The notes under the pieces are model-generated. The model saw only the letters and a list, made by a program, of their open reading frames with translations, was not told where the DNA came from and made no database searches. Position numbers and translations under genes: made by a program. Below are positions 29,094 to 36,158 of a stretch of 64,000 nucleotides of DNA, piece by piece (position 1 is the stretch's first letter; each line of letters starts with the position of its first letter). The DNA is from Pseudomonas coleopterorum (GTDB lineage: Bacteria > Pseudomonadota > Gammaproteobacteria > Pseudomonadales > Pseudomonadaceae), in assembly GCF_900105555.1 (NCBI RefSeq), contig NZ_FNTZ01000001.1:2294001-2358000 (forward strand). Direction: 5' to 3'.

Positions 29094-29975
29094 TCAATAG
29101 GCGATGCGCAAATGCTGGAAATCCACCGGACGATCCATCAGCGGCTCTTCACCTTCGTCGAACAGCAGCCGGTGAATGCGCTGGGCACTGGCCTGGAAAT
29201 CCACGCCACCCAGGCTGCCCAGGTCGAACTGGTGGCTGTTGATCTCGGCCCGCACCCGGCCCGGATGAGGTGAGAGCAGCAGAATGCGATTGCCCACCAC
29301 CAAGGCTTCCTCGATGGAGTGGGTGACGAACAGCAAGGTGAAGCGCACTTCCTGCCACAGCTCCAGCAGCTCTTCCTGCATCTTGCGTCGCGTCAGCGCA
29401 TCGAGTGCGGCGAAGGGCTCGTCCATGAGCAGGATCTTCGGCTGCATGGCCAACGCCCGGGCGATCGCCACCCGCGCTTTCATGCCGCCGGAAAGGGTGT
29501 GCGGGTAGGCATCGGCAAAGGCACTCAAGCCGACTTTCTCCAGGTAGTAACGGGCCCGCTCGTTGGCCTCGGCACGCTTGAGCGTGCGCGACGCCAATAG
29601 CGGAAACATCACGTTTTCGATCACGGTTTTCCAAGCCGGCAGCTGGTCGAACTCCTGAAACACCACGATCCGGTCGGGGCCCGGCTCTTCGATCCGCTCA
29701 CCCGCGAGGCGGATCTGACCTTCACTGGGCTTGATGAAACCGGCCACGGCCTTGAGCAAGGTGGATTTGCCGCACCCGGACGGGCCCAGCAAGACGAAGC
29801 GATCGGCCCGATCGACTTCGAAGCTGACCTGGTGAGTCGCACGCACCACTCGTTCGGAGGTGCGGTATTCGAGGCTGACGTTCTCTACCTGCAACAGGGT
29901 TTCGGGAGTCGCCCGTTGTCCGGTTGCCGAATCGGTCCCAGCGCTGGCCGTGTGGCCTGGCAGTGCAGCGTTCAT
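29094..29975 (-). CDS. ABC importer ATP-binding protein (SsuB/TauB family)
   Basis: A 293-residue nucleotide-binding subunit. Walker A is LLGPSGCGKSTLL, the Q-loop VVFQEFDQLPAW, the signature LSGGMKARVAIARAL, Walker B ILLMDEPFAALDA and the H-loop FVTHSIEEA. ATG at 29975 is preceded by GGGAG with 7-base spacing. It lies 13 bases after the dioxygenase stop, so the two are cotranscribed. Confidence 0.94.
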   Translation of the reverse strand: MNAALPGHTASAGTDSATGQRATPETLLQVENVSLEYRTSERVVRATHQVSFEVDRADRFVLLGPSGCGKSTLLKAVAGFIKPSEGQIRLAGERIEEPGPDRIVVFQEFDQLPAWKTVIENVMFPLLASRTLKRAEANERARYYLEKVGLSAFADAYPHTLSGGMKARVAIARALAMQPKILLMDEPFAALDALTRRKMQEELLELWQEVRFTLLFVTHSIEEALVVGNRILLLSPHPGRVRAEINSHQFDLGSLGGVDFQASAQRIHRLLFDEGEEPLMDRPVDFQHLRIAY

Positions 29976-29988
29976 GCAAGACTCCCTA

Positions 29989-30870
29989 TCAAAACGGCGC
30001 ATCGCCCTGGATGGTGGTGCGGTACAGCTTGCGCCGCAGGTGGTCCGGGCAGCCGGCCGCGAGGTGAATCAACGAGCGGTTGTCCCAGAAGACCATGTCG
30101 TGGGCTTGCCATTGATGCCGATAGACGTTGTCTTCGCGCACGCTGTGGGCATAGAGCTGCTGCCGCAGATCACGGCTTTCGTCTTCCGGAAGGCCGACGA
30201 TGTGAGTGGTGAACCCTTCACTGACGAACAGGGCCTTGCGGCCGTTTTCCGGATGGGTACGGACCACCGGGTGGGTCACGGTCACAACTTGGGCCAGTTG
30301 CTCCGCCGTCAAGGTCGGCCGCCAGTTGGCCGCATTCTTGCCCTCGCTGTAGCGCGCGGTGTACGAGTGCACGGCCTGCCTGCCTTCGACTGCCTCGCGC
30401 AAGGCTGATGGAAGAGTGTCCCAGGCTCGATGCATGTCGGCGAACAGGGTGTCGCCGCCCTCGCTGGGCAACTCCTGCGCATGCAACATCGAGCCCAGGC
30501 TCGGCAGCTCTTTGTACGACAGGTCCGAGTGCCAATACTTGCCCGCGTCACCCAGCCCGACCGGCTGGCCGTTCTCGACGATGTTGGAAACGATGAGAAT
30601 CTCCGGGTGCCCGGCCAGCAGAAACTGCTTGAGCACATGGATCTGCAGCACACCGAAACGGCGGCTGAAGTCGATCTGCTGCTGGGGGGTGATGCGCTGG
30701 TCGCGAAAGACCACGACGTGATGGTCGAGATGGGCCCGGTGGATGCTGGCGAAATCCTGGTCGTTGAGCGGCAGGCGCAAGTCCAGGCCGATGATTTCGG
30801 CCCCGACATGGCCGGCCAACGGACGGATCTCGAAGGACTGACGAGGAATTTCTGAAAGGGCGACGGCCAT
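29989..30870 (-). CDS. TauD/TfdA-family Fe(II)/2-oxoglutarate dioxygenase
   Basis: A 293-residue non-haem iron dioxygenase. Iron ligands are His114 and Asp116 (KYWHSDLSY) and distal His269 (NRSLIHLA); Arg284 (KLYRTTIQG) should hold 2-oxoglutarate. TauD cleaves taurine to sulfite, whereas relatives cleave alkylsulfates or phenoxyacetates. With a sulfonate-type ABC importer downstream, a role in obtaining sulfur from an organosulfur compound is probable, but the substrate is not determined. It is first in the operon, below a strong palindrome at 30943-30965. Confidence 0.9.
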   Translation of the reverse strand: MAVALSEIPRQSFEIRPLAGHVGAEIIGLDLRLPLNDQDFASIHRAHLDHHVVVFRDQRITPQQQIDFSRRFGVLQIHVLKQFLLAGHPEILIVSNIVENGQPVGLGDAGKYWHSDLSYKELPSLGSMLHAQELPSEGGDTLFADMHRAWDTLPSALREAVEGRQAVHSYTARYSEGKNAANWRPTLTAEQLAQVVTVTHPVVRTHPENGRKALFVSEGFTTHIVGLPEDESRDLRQQLYAHSVREDNVYRHQWQAHDMVFWDNRSLIHLAAGCPDHLRRKLYRTTIQGDAPF

Positions 30871-30942
30871 GTTGTGCTCCGACTCTGGCTATTGAGTACG
30901 AGGGAATGGCCGAACTGTAGAGGTATAAGAACGGAATTTTAA

Positions 30943-30965
30943 ATATCGTTATCGAATAACGATAT
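30943..30965. promoter_or_regulatory. perfect 10-bp inverted repeat, candidate operator of the dioxygenase operon
   Basis: ATATCGTTAT, CGA, ATAACGATAT: an exact dyad with 3-base spacer, 73 bases upstream of the dioxygenase start in a locally AT-rich stretch. It has the form of a LysR- or TetR-type binding site. No regulator gene is adjacent, so the protein would act from elsewhere. The 280 bases around it (30871-31149) otherwise hold only the SOS promoter of the next operon. Confidence 0.55.
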
Positions 30966-31089
30966 CACTGCCGGGACTTTCGATTCGACGCGACTTGTCG
31001 GATGTCTCTGATCGGGCTCAGGTTTTTTCCTGAACACGGAAGAAAAATCGCGAATCCGCTGTCAGAAACCCGCTATTTACCCAGGGCTA

Positions 31090-31130
31090 TTGCGAAACGT
31101 CTTACAGTCAAATACTGTACGCACGTACAG
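31090..31130 (+). promoter_or_regulatory. SOS promoter with LexA box
   Basis: A -35 TTGCGA (31090-31095), 17-base spacer and -10 TACTGT (31113-31118) are overlapped by CTGTACGCACGTACAG (31115-31130), a perfect match to the gammaproteobacterial LexA pattern CTGT-N8-ACAG. LexA bound there would block the -10 region. It drives the DUF1654-like gene and endonuclease I. A second dyad, ACAGTCAAATACTGT (31104-31118), overlaps it. Confidence 0.85.
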
Positions 31131-31149
31131 CCCATCAAGGAAACGCGTC

Positions 31150-31392
31150 GTGACCACTGCCACCCCCGCCGCGCCGAGCGCCTATGAACGTCTAGGCGTG
31201 CGCATCCAGAAGATCATCAACTCACCCACCGCGCAGAAGTCCCGTGCGGCCCTCATCTTTCGGCTCGAACACGAGAGCGAAGATGACTGGGCGCAAATGC
31301 TCGAGGAAATCGCCGAGAACGATAACGTCACCCTTGCCCACCGCGACGACGGTGGCGTGCAGATTTTCTGGGTTGTACCGAAGGAAGATTGA
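31150..31392 (+). CDS. DUF1654-like small protein, SOS-controlled
   Basis: An 80-residue protein with core YERLGVRIQKIINSPTAQKS and DDWAQMLEEIAENDNVTLAH, resembling the Pseudomonas-restricted DUF1654 family as I remember it. It has no signal peptide. GTG at 31150 is the start because AAGGA lies 8 bases upstream. The LexA box 20 bases above predicts induction by DNA damage. It is followed after 4 bases by endonuclease I, so the two are one operon. Molecular function is unknown. Confidence 0.8.
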   Translation: MTTATPAAPSAYERLGVRIQKIINSPTAQKSRAALIFRLEHESEDDWAQMLEEIAENDNVTLAHRDDGGVQIFWVVPKED

Positions 31393-31396
31393 TTCA

Positions 31397-32086
31397 ATGA
31401 TGGTTCGCAGTCTGTTCGTCAGTTTGATGCTGTTCAGTTTCACCGCCCACGCCGATGCCCCGCGTACCTTCAGCGAAGCCAAGAAGATCGCCTGGAAGCT
31501 GTACGCGCCACAATCCACGGAGTTCTATTGCGGCTGCAAGTACAGCGGCAACCGCGTGGACCTCGCCGCCTGTGGTTATGTCCCGCGCAAGAATGCCAAC
31601 CGCGCCGCGCGTATCGAATGGGAACACATCGTGCCCGCCTGGCAGATTGGCCACCAGCGCCAATGCTGGCAGAACGGTGGGCGCAAGAACTGCACCCGCA
31701 ACGACAAGGTCTATCAGACCGCCGAAGCCGACTTGCACAACCTGGTGCCGAGCATCGGCGAAGTGAACGGCGACCGGAACAATTTCAGCTTCGGCTGGCT
31801 GCCCGAACAGCGCGGGCAATACGGTTCGTGCCTGACCCAGGTCGACTTCAAGGCGAAAAAGGTCATGCCACGACCGTCGATCCGCGGCATGATCGCGCGC
31901 ACCTATCTGTACATGAGCAAGCAGTATGGGCTGCGTCTTTCACGCCAGGACACCCAGCTGTACCAGGCGTGGGACAAGACCTATCCGGTGCAGGTCTGGG
32001 AGCGCCAGCGCAACCAGCAGGTGGCCTGTGTGATGGGCCACGGCAACGCGTTCGTCGGGCCGGTGGACCTCAAGGCCTGCAGCTGA
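31397..32086 (+). CDS. endA: secreted endonuclease I (EndA/Vvn family)
   Basis: A 229-residue nuclease with signal peptide (MVRSLFVSLMLFSFTAHA, cut before DAPRTF). The beta-beta-alpha-metal active site is in ARIEWEHIVPAW, with NFSFGWLP downstream; several cysteines (CGCKYSG, CWQNGGRKNC, CLTQ, ACVMG) suggest periplasmic disulfides as in Vibrio Vvn. It cleaves DNA non-specifically in the periplasm or outside the cell. It lies in the LexA-controlled operon with the DUF1654-like gene, which is unusual for a housekeeping EndA. Confidence 0.93.
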   Translation: MMVRSLFVSLMLFSFTAHADAPRTFSEAKKIAWKLYAPQSTEFYCGCKYSGNRVDLAACGYVPRKNANRAARIEWEHIVPAWQIGHQRQCWQNGGRKNCTRNDKVYQTAEADLHNLVPSIGEVNGDRNNFSFGWLPEQRGQYGSCLTQVDFKAKKVMPRPSIRGMIARTYLYMSKQYGLRLSRQDTQLYQAWDKTYPVQVWERQRNQQVACVMGHGNAFVGPVDLKACS

Positions 32087-32093
32087 CGCCGCG

Positions 32094-32121
32094 GCCCTGA
32101 AGTGCACCCTCGCTTCAGGGC
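32094..32121. terminator. 9-bp hairpin between convergent genes
   Basis: GCCCTGAAG (32094-32102) and CTTCAGGGC (32113-32121) form an exact stem with a 10-base loop just after endA and across the stop of the SPOR lipoprotein gene. No strong T-tract follows. Confidence 0.6.
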
Positions 32122-32687
32122 GTGTCCGCCTTGCTGAACGGCATCACCACGGACTCGATTCCGCGCGAACCCATCAGACGTGCCCGCTCCTTTTCAGCTT
32201 CGGCTTTGCTGTCGAATGGCCCCAGATAGACGATGGTTTCGCCGTCATGCTGGACGAAGCTGGCGACGAAGCCATTTTCCACCAGCCGGGCGGCCATGTC
32301 GGTCACCGAGCCCATGTTGCGGCCCGAAACGATACGCACCTCCCATTGCTGCCCCTGCTGCTCGGCGACATCCACTGGCGGCAGCAGCTCCTCGGCACTG
32401 CCGCACACCTCGCGCACGCGCGGATCGTTGCCGTCATTGTCGATGACGACCTCGAACTGGTCGCCATGGGGAATCGCCGCGTAGCTGCGGTAAGGTCCGT
32501 AGACGCCTTGGGCGTCCTTGCCCTTCACCTGGCCACAGTAGTTGCCCTGGTCGGTGGTGCGCACATTGGTGAAACGCGCCGTCTTGGGGTTCTCCAGCAA
32601 CTGCGAGACCGCTTCGTGGGCTTTTTCGAACGCCGTGCCGCACCCGGCCAACGTCAGCACTGCCATCACCATCATCAACTTGCGCAC
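32115..32687 (-). CDS. SPOR-domain lipoprotein
   Basis: A 190-residue lipoprotein. The lipobox LTLAGC puts the lipidated cysteine at residue 16. Residues 25-100 contain a region with conserved FTNVRTTDQGNYCGQVKG. The C-terminal 75 residues (WEVRIVSGRNMGSVTDMAAR to AEKERARLMG) form a SPOR-type fold, which binds denuded peptidoglycan glycans at division sites. It is probably attached to the outer membrane. It converges with endA. Confidence 0.8.
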   Translation of the reverse strand: MRKLMMVMAVLTLAGCGTAFEKAHEAVSQLLENPKTARFTNVRTTDQGNYCGQVKGKDAQGVYGPYRSYAAIPHGDQFEVVIDNDGNDPRVREVCGSAEELLPPVDVAEQQGQQWEVRIVSGRNMGSVTDMAARLVENGFVASFVQHDGETIVYLGPFDSKAEAEKERARLMGSRGIESVVMPFSKADTP

Positions 32688-32828
32688 GCGTCTACCTCCA
32701 GAATTCGAGGCGCAGATTTTATCACCATCCGCCCTCCCCGCGCCCGTCCACCCGTTGACCGTCGCTGACGGGCCGGCGGCGCCATGGCATCATGTCGCTT
32801 TATTTCCAACAGTCAGCAGGGCCTAGAC

Positions 32829-33125
32829 ATGATCGCCAAAGAAGACCGCAACCAAGCCGCATTGGCGATATTTCTCGATGCACATCCCCAATTGCGCGAA
32901 GAGATTCAGGTGCTGAACGCCCGCGAGCAGGCAGAACAGGTGCAGTGGGCGTTCGAGGACGAAGCTCAGGCGCAGGGGCTGGAACCCTGGGAGCTGGCGC
33001 TGCAGTTGATTGCTGAAAGTCCGGAAGAACTCAAGGCCATGCGTCTGGAGGTGCATCGGGAAGTGGCCGATGCACTCGGCCTGAGCTGGGAGGATTACTG
33101 CGAATTCAACGAAGTCGAACCCTGA
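32829..33125 (+). CDS. small acidic protein, DUF6388-like
   Basis: A 98-residue, strongly acidic and helical protein (AREQAEQVQWAFEDEAQAQG; REVADALGLSWEDYCEFNEV). It resembles the Pseudomonas family DUF6388 as I remember it; this assignment is tentative. No signal peptide or metal motif is seen. ATG at 32829 has a GCAGGG sequence upstream. Function is unknown. Confidence 0.7.
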   Translation: MIAKEDRNQAALAIFLDAHPQLREEIQVLNAREQAEQVQWAFEDEAQAQGLEPWELALQLIAESPEELKAMRLEVHREVADALGLSWEDYCEFNEVEP

Positions 33126-33212
33126 CATGACCGACGGTCACGGATCGAACAGAACCTGCCCCTCCGGCATGCCTCCAATGCATGACCCCAACGTCAACTT
33201 GCGAGGCATGCC

Positions 33213-33386
33213 ATGAATACCGATATCGACCCAATCCCGCTGATCGGCCAGGCCGAGGCCGATCCGCTGGCAGATGACCTGACCAGCGATGGCGCCGCCC
33301 TCAACGATGCCGATGACGGCGAGCCCGAGGTGCTTCCGGACGATCCGGACATCGATGGCGCCGATGCCTCGACCGAGCCCAGCTGA
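33213..33386 (+). CDS. 57-residue acidic small protein
   Basis: A short ORF starting with ATG at 33213, GAGG 7 bases upstream. The product is extremely acidic (DDLTSDGAALNDADDGEPEV, then LPDDPDIDGADASTEPS) and probably unstructured. No homologue is recognised. The ribosome-binding site and coding bias support it, but it remains hypothetical. Confidence 0.55.
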   Translation: MNTDIDPIPLIGQAEADPLADDLTSDGAALNDADDGEPEVLPDDPDIDGADASTEPS

Positions 33387-33390
33387 AAGC

Positions 33391-33519
33391 TTACCGACGA
33401 TCCGGTAATTCGCCATGGCGGCTGTAGGTCAACCCTTCCAGGTCGATCACCATGGCGAACCAGCCGGCAGTGGCCAACAGGACTGCCAGCGCCATGCACG
33501 CGATCCATCTGTTCATCAT
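33391..33519 (-). CDS. 42-residue single-pass membrane protein
   Basis: A small ORF on the minus strand, stop 4 bases beyond the acidic gene. The product has one hydrophobic helix (WIACMALAVLLATAGWFAMV) and a short polar tail. ATG at 33519 is preceded by AAGGA at 10 bases. It is probably an inner-membrane small protein or an uncleaved signal anchor. Function is unknown. Confidence 0.55.
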   Translation of the reverse strand: MMNRWIACMALAVLLATAGWFAMVIDLEGLTYSRHGELPDRR

Positions 33520-33684
33520 TCTCAAGCATCCTTGCCCAGCTCGAACCGCACTGCGTTCGACGTCCTGTCCATCGTCTCCATCGCCTTCCCGATAACCCGG
33601 TCTGATCGATAGTAGTTTTTTGCCATCATGACGGAACTGGCCAATGGCCTGCATGTCTGATGCCCGGTAAAGCGGGAGCATTAT

Positions 33685-33918
33685 ATGACAAGCCGGTTCA
33701 CGGATTACGAGATTCGCTATGTACTCAACGGTGAGTCCCGGCGCTTTCAACAGCGAGACACGCACATGAGCGACGCCGATGCGTGGTACTACGCGGCCTT
33801 GCACTCGGGAATCGGACTGGTCTACGGCGGCACCAATGCGGGGGAACATGCCGAGCAGTTGCGCCGCCACGTCGAACGCCGAGGGCTGCGCGATGTGCAA
33901 TGGCGGCCGTTGAATTGA
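33685..33918 (+). CDS. 77-residue protein, DUF6555-like
   Basis: A 77-residue protein (FTDYEIRYVLNGESRRF, then MSDADAWYYAALHSGIG and RGLRDVQWRPLN). The layout of a short beta pair, a central Trp-containing helix and a final V-x-W resembles the Pseudomonas DUF6555 family from memory; tentative. No signal peptide. Function is unknown. Confidence 0.65.
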   Translation: MTSRFTDYEIRYVLNGESRRFQQRDTHMSDADAWYYAALHSGIGLVYGGTNAGEHAEQLRRHVERRGLRDVQWRPLN

Positions 33919-33980
33919 ATCCGCGACATGCAAGGCCGCGCATTGGTAGGCTGCCGTAACACTGCAAGAAGGTGGCCGCG

Positions 33981-34187
33981 ATGTTCCAGCATGATCTATT
34001 GGCGTTGCACCTGATCCGCCTGCACCAGCATCAGCAGGCGTACACCGGCGCCCTGGCCGATGTCCGGCGCTGCCTGGATCGACCGGAAACAAACGCGGAG
34101 CTTGGCGACTTACTCGCCGAGATTGAAATGCGCGGCGCTCAACTCGAAGCCCTGGTGGAACGCCTCCGGCAACTTTCCGATCGTTGA
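33981..34187 (+). CDS. 68-residue helical protein
   Basis: A short helical, Leu/His-rich protein (DLLALHLIRLHQHQQAYTGA; ELGDLLAEIEMRGAQLEALV) likely to form a helical hairpin or coiled coil. ATG at 33981 is preceded by AAGGTGG at about 8 bases. It ends just before the terminator shared with tRNA-Val. No homologue is recognised. Confidence 0.6.
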   Translation: MFQHDLLALHLIRLHQHQQAYTGALADVRRCLDRPETNAELGDLLAEIEMRGAQLEALVERLRQLSDR

Positions 34188-34191
34188 GCAC

Positions 34192-34222
34192 AAAAAAGGG
34201 CGACCCTTTCGGATCGCCCTTT
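34192..34222. terminator. bidirectional rho-independent terminator
   Basis: AAAGGGCGA (34195-34203) pairs with TCGCCCTTT (34214-34222). The A-run at 34192-34197 gives a T-run on the minus strand. It ends tRNA-Val transcription and probably also the small gene at 33981-34187. Confidence 0.85.
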
Positions 34223-34250
34223 CGTACCGCCCAGCAGAGCGGATTTTGTT

Positions 34251-34327
34251 TGGTAGGCGCGATTGGACTCGAACCAACGACCCCCACCATGTCAAGGTGG
34301 TGCTCTAACCAACTGAGCTACGTGCCT
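34251..34327 (-). tRNA. tRNA-Val (anticodon GAC)
   Basis: A 77-base tRNA with encoded CCA. The anticodon loop TTGACAT is closed by CCACC/GGTGG; the D-arm is GCTCAGTTGGTTAGAGC and the T-loop TTCGAGT. The acceptor stem AGGCACG/CGCGCCT pairs except at position 5, where A faces C68. It is transcribed from the promoter at 34341-34368 and ended by the hairpin at 34192-34222. Confidence 0.97.
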
Positions 34328-34340
34328 GCTGTGAGGCGGC

Positions 34341-34368
34341 ATTCTACGTAATCGACGCTGCCTGTCAA
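34341..34368 (-). promoter_or_regulatory. promoter of tRNA-Val
   Basis: On the minus strand a consensus -35 TTGACA (34368-34363) is followed after 16 bases by -10 TAGAAT (34346-34341), just upstream of the tRNA. A GC-rich discriminator follows, as usual for stringently controlled stable-RNA promoters. Confidence 0.85.
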
Positions 34369-34499
34369 CTCCTTTCTCACGCTAAGCCTATGAAATGCGG
34401 AATTATTTTCAGCGCCGGCCGATCCAGTGCGCTGGTGAGCGGCTGGCAACTGCGCTAGCATCCAGACACAGGCGAATTCCACCGAGCCGAGGTTGCCGG

Positions 34500-35783
34500 A
34501 TGTCCAGCATGCAGTATCCACCGTCCTTCTATGCCGCTTCCGCCAACGCGGCGCCGCCCCGCCCTGCCCTTCAAGGCGAAGTCGAAGCGGATGTGTGCAT
34601 CATCGGCGCGGGCTACACCGGATTGTCCAGTGCGCTGTTTCTGCTCGAGCGGGGTTTCAGCGTTTGCGTGCTGGAAGCGGCCAAGGTCGGTTTCGGCGCT
34701 TCGGGACGCAACGGCGGCCAGATCGTCAACAGTTACAGCCGGGATCTGGATGTGATCGAGCGCAGCGTCGGCGCTGATCAGGCGCGGCTGCTGGGCGACA
34801 TGGCCTTCGAGGGTGCGCGGATCATCCGTGAACGGGTGACCCGCTACGGCATCAACTGCGATCTGAAGAATGGCGGTGTGTTCGCGGCGCTTACCGCCAA
34901 GCAGCTCAAGCACCTGGAGGCCCAGCAGCGTTTGTGGGAGCGCTACGGCCACACCCAACTGGAACTGCTGGACGAGAAGCGCATCCGCCAAGTTGTGGAT
35001 TGCGAACAGTACGTAGGCGGTTTGCTCGATGTCAGTGGCGGTCATATCCATCCGCTGAACCTGGCCTTGGGCGAAGCGGCGGCAGTCGAGTCGCTGGGCG
35101 GCCGCATTCATGAGCAATCGCCCGCCACACGCATCGAGCGCGGCCCAAGCCCGGTGGTCCATACCGCTCAAGGCAAGGTGCGGGCCAAGTTCGTCATCGT
35201 CGCCGGCAACGCCTATCTGGGCGACCTGGTGCCGGAGCTGGCGGCCAAGTCGATGCCGTGTGGCACCCAGGTGATTGCCACGCAGCCCTTGGGCGAGGAG
35301 CTGGCGCGCAGTCTGCTGCCGCAGGACTACTGCGTGGAGGACTGCAACTACCTGCTCGACTACTATCGCCTGACGGCCGACAAGCGCCTGATCTTCGGCG
35401 GTGGCGTGGTGTATGGCGCGCGAGATCCGGCCAACATCGAGGCGATCATTCGGCCGAAGATGCTCAAGGCGTTCCCGCAGCTGGCGCAGGTGAAGATCGA
35501 CTACGCCTGGACAGGCAACTTCCTGCTGACCTTGTCGCGCCTGCCCCAGATGGGTCGCCTGGGCGACAACATCTATTACTCTCAAGGCTGTAGCGGGCAT
35601 GGTGTGACGTACACCCACTTGGCAGGCAAGGTGCTCGCCGAGGCCCTGAGCGGACAGGCCGAGCGCTTCGACGCGTTTGCCGACCTGCCCCATTACCCCT
35701 TCCCCGGCGGCCGCGCCCTGGGCGCACCCTTGACCCAACTGGGCGCCTGGTATTACAGCCTGCGCGACCGTCTGGGATTCTGA
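34500..35783 (+). CDS. FAD-dependent amine oxidoreductase (PuuB-like)
   Basis: A 427-residue DAO-family flavoenzyme. The dinucleotide-binding motif is CIIGAGYTGLSSALFLLERG, followed by FGASGRNGGQIVNSYSRDLD, typical of gamma-glutamylputrescine oxidase PuuB and relatives. The C-terminus has YYSQGCSGHGVTYTHLAGKV. It probably oxidises a primary or secondary amine to aldehyde plus hydrogen peroxide; no puu genes are adjacent, so the substrate is uncertain. ATG at 34500 has GAGG 8 bases upstream. Confidence 0.88.
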   Translation: MSSMQYPPSFYAASANAAPPRPALQGEVEADVCIIGAGYTGLSSALFLLERGFSVCVLEAAKVGFGASGRNGGQIVNSYSRDLDVIERSVGADQARLLGDMAFEGARIIRERVTRYGINCDLKNGGVFAALTAKQLKHLEAQQRLWERYGHTQLELLDEKRIRQVVDCEQYVGGLLDVSGGHIHPLNLALGEAAAVESLGGRIHEQSPATRIERGPSPVVHTAQGKVRAKFVIVAGNAYLGDLVPELAAKSMPCGTQVIATQPLGEELARSLLPQDYCVEDCNYLLDYYRLTADKRLIFGGGVVYGARDPANIEAIIRPKMLKAFPQLAQVKIDYAWTGNFLLTLSRLPQMGRLGDNIYYSQGCSGHGVTYTHLAGKVLAEALSGQAERFDAFADLPHYPFPGGRALGAPLTQLGAWYYSLRDRLGF

Positions 35784-35790
35784 CCCGGAC

Positions 35791-36108
35791 GCGTTCATCC
35801 AGGCGCATCGCGAGTGCCGCCGACGCAGCTTGCGCAGCTGCTACGGGATTGCAGCTGATTCCCCTGTAGCAGCGGCGCGAGCCGCGTCCGGGCTAGACGC
35901 GTTCATCCAGGCACATCGCGAGTGCCGCCGACGCAGCTTGCGCAGCTGCTACGGGATTGCAGCTGATTCCCCTGTAGCAGCGGCGCGAGCCGCGTCCGGG
36001 TTCGACGCGGTCATTCAGGCACACCGCGAGTGCCGCCGATGCAGCTTGCGCAGCTGCTACAGGATTGCAGCTGATTCCCCTGTAGCAGCGGCGCGAGCCG
36101 CGTCGGGG
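35791..36108. repeat. three tandem 108-bp units, each an inverted REP pair
   Basis: Units start at 35791, 35899 and 36007; the first two differ at only a few positions, the third at about ten. Each unit holds a degenerate minus-strand REP (GACGCAGCTTGCGCAGCTGC) and a standard family A REP (CTGTAGCAGCGGCGC, then GAGCCGCGTC). The array fills the 375-base gap between the oxidase and the lipoprotein gene; no gene is supported there. Because 108 is divisible by 3, a fortuitous repetitive ORF crosses it. Confidence 0.95.
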
Positions 36109-36158
36109 TGCATGCGGTCCTTCGGCATGACTGCCGCGGCCTCAAGCGTGGTATGCGG

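Noticed and set aside
27158..30870. Naming the operon tauABCD or ssu
   Set aside because: The dioxygenase and binding protein match only at family level and the substrate-defining residues cannot be judged by eye, so specific gene names were withheld.
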